From the NCBI GenBank assembly GCA_003339415.1, contig PDHQ01000083.1, positions 27,560 to 91,559 of the forward strand: a stretch of 64,000 bases of DNA, written 5' to 3'. The notes under the pieces are model-generated. The model was not told where the DNA came from, ran no database searches, and saw only the letters and a list, made by a program, of their open reading frames with translations. The position numbers and the translations under genes are program-made. The first letter of the stretch is position 1. Every line of letters starts with the position of its first letter. This document shows positions 63,057 to 64,000 of the stretch, one piece after another. This stretch comes from Ophiocordyceps camponoti-saundersi (nom. inval.). Lineage: Eukaryota > Ascomycota > Sordariomycetes > Hypocreales > Ophiocordycipitaceae.

Positions 63057-64000
63057 ATGGACGACGACATTGCAGTCGTAGGCCTTGGCCTGCGCTTCCC
63101 CGGAGACGCCTCTTCACCTGAGGAGTTGTGGAAAGTTCTCGAGCGTGGAGAGTCCCAGTGGTCAGAGTTTCCTAAAGACCGTCTCAACATCGACGGCTAT
63201 TATCATCCAAGCGGAGATCGCCAAGGCAGTGTAAGTGACTGTGCCTGACCCTCCAGTCTTACATGAGAGTTGGAGTCTAACATGAGTGACTCAGATCTCC
63301 TTTCGTGGCGCACATTTCCTCAAGGGGGATATTGCTGCTTTTGATTCACCCGTGAGAGCAGTCTTGTTTACCCGCTCATCCTGACCTCCGACTGACATCC
63401 GCAGTTCTTCTCTGTTGCCGCTGAAGATGCCAAGGCCATCGACCCTCAACAAAGGATGCTTCTAGAGGTCTCTTATGAGGCTCTTGAGAATGGTATTTAC
63501 CCCTATTCTTTCATAAAAACCCCAGATTCAACTAACACGCCACTGTCAGCCGGGTTTCGTAAAGAAGACCTCGATGGAAGTGACACAGCCGTCTATGTCG
63601 GCTCTTTCGTCAAAGGTGAGGAGGGCCGATCTTGAACCTACAAGGCATCGTGACTAGCTGACGCCCTTGGTCTCAGACTACGAGCAGATATGCCTGCGAG
63701 ATCCGGACTGGCAACCGCGTTACGCCGCTACGGGAAACGGCATCGCCATCATGGCCAATCGTATATCACACTTCTTCAATTTTCACGGCCCCAGCATGAC
63801 CATCGACACTGGCTGCAGCGGCAGTCTCGTTTCTGTACATCTGGCAGTGCAGAGTCTGCAAAGTCATGAGTCTTCAGTTGTAAGAAAAGATGACTGGCCA
63901 GCGCCAGGGAGAGCAAAGGGCTGACGATACGCCGAAACAGGCCTTGGCTGCCGGCTCCGGCTTGATCCTCACGCCTAACACGATAATGCCCATGACGGCG
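63057..64000 (+). CDS. Polyketide synthase, reducing type, 5' part (runs off window)
   Basis: The first six exons are visible: 63057-63230, 63295-63351, 63405-63492, 63550-63615, 63677-63879 and 63941 onward, about 216 residues. They encode the start of a ketosynthase domain: [39 protein letters not shown], and the active-site Cys175 in [18 protein letters not shown]. The direct KS start without a starter-unit acyltransferase, and the sequence style, indicate a highly reducing iterative synthase. Introns are unusually frequent, five in the first 900 bases. The active-site region, splice phases and reading frame are intact as far as visible. Later domains, and whether the gene is whole, lie outside the window. 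Confidence 0.93.

Noticed and set aside
1..64000. CRISPR arrays, telomeric TTAGGG arrays, rRNA genes
   Set aside because: I saw no regular spacer-repeat array, no TTAGGG tandem run and no rRNA-like sequence; the only tRNA-like segment is the decayed one at 12.3 kb.

Overview
This is a nuclear contig piece from a filamentous ascomycete (Pezizomycotina, most likely Sordariomycetes). Short GT-AG introns, compact divergent gene pairs, a highly reducing polyketide synthase start, a Cut12-type coiled-coil protein, and C-to-T decay inside repeats (a RIP-like signature) all point that way. The genus cannot be fixed from sequence alone. I support 20 protein-coding genes, most with explicit intron coordinates, separated by long low-complexity intergenic tracts.

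Left part (1-9.6 kb): a SAGA Sgf11-like gene directly after a 69-base C run; a PPIL1-type cyclophilin and a signal peptide peptidase sharing a 331-bp divergent promoter; a small SAM methyltransferase; a 4'-phosphopantetheinyl transferase; a dienelactone-hydrolase family protein. From 9.6 to 13.7 kb lies a repeat island. It has an interrupted inverted repeat about 3.5 kb apart, 67-bp and 90-bp direct repeats, a 57-bp tandem duplication with RIP-type transitions, and a tRNA-like SINE candidate. Together these surround a LYC1-type lysine acetyltransferase gene.

Middle (14-47.9 kb): an intracellular GH16 glucanase-like gene with two perfect CRE boxes upstream; a tiny Cys-rich 39-residue protein; a gene desert of about 5 kb full of microsatellites; a delta-type PI-phospholipase C; a disordered protein with a myristoylation-type N-terminus; a secreted GH35 beta-galactosidase (8 exons); a Mid2-like single-pass surface sensor; and a very large (at least 2,308 residues) Cut12-domain/coiled-coil protein whose first exon I cannot find. 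An assembly gap (10 N) sits in poly-G sequence near 47.6 kb.

Right part (47.9-64 kb): SRP receptor alpha and YIF1, both early-secretory genes, are divergent across 338 bp. They are followed by a Dabb-domain protein with a GC-AG intron, a lineage-restricted Cys-rich protein, an Mpv17/PMP22-family protein, a DHA2-type MFS exporter, and the first six exons of a reducing PKS that runs off the window. The MFS/PKS pair may be the edge of a secondary-metabolite cluster, and the PPTase elsewhere in the window is the enzyme type that would activate its carrier domain.

Two broad signals stand out. Bases 1-121 exactly repeat 39331-39451, ending in a C homopolymer, which looks like a misjoin. The octamer TACGGATA/TATCCGTA occurs 17 times by my reading, always between genes, against about two expected by chance. 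I found no clearly new biological system; the best candidates are the repeat island carrying the acetyltransferase gene and the intergenic octamer.
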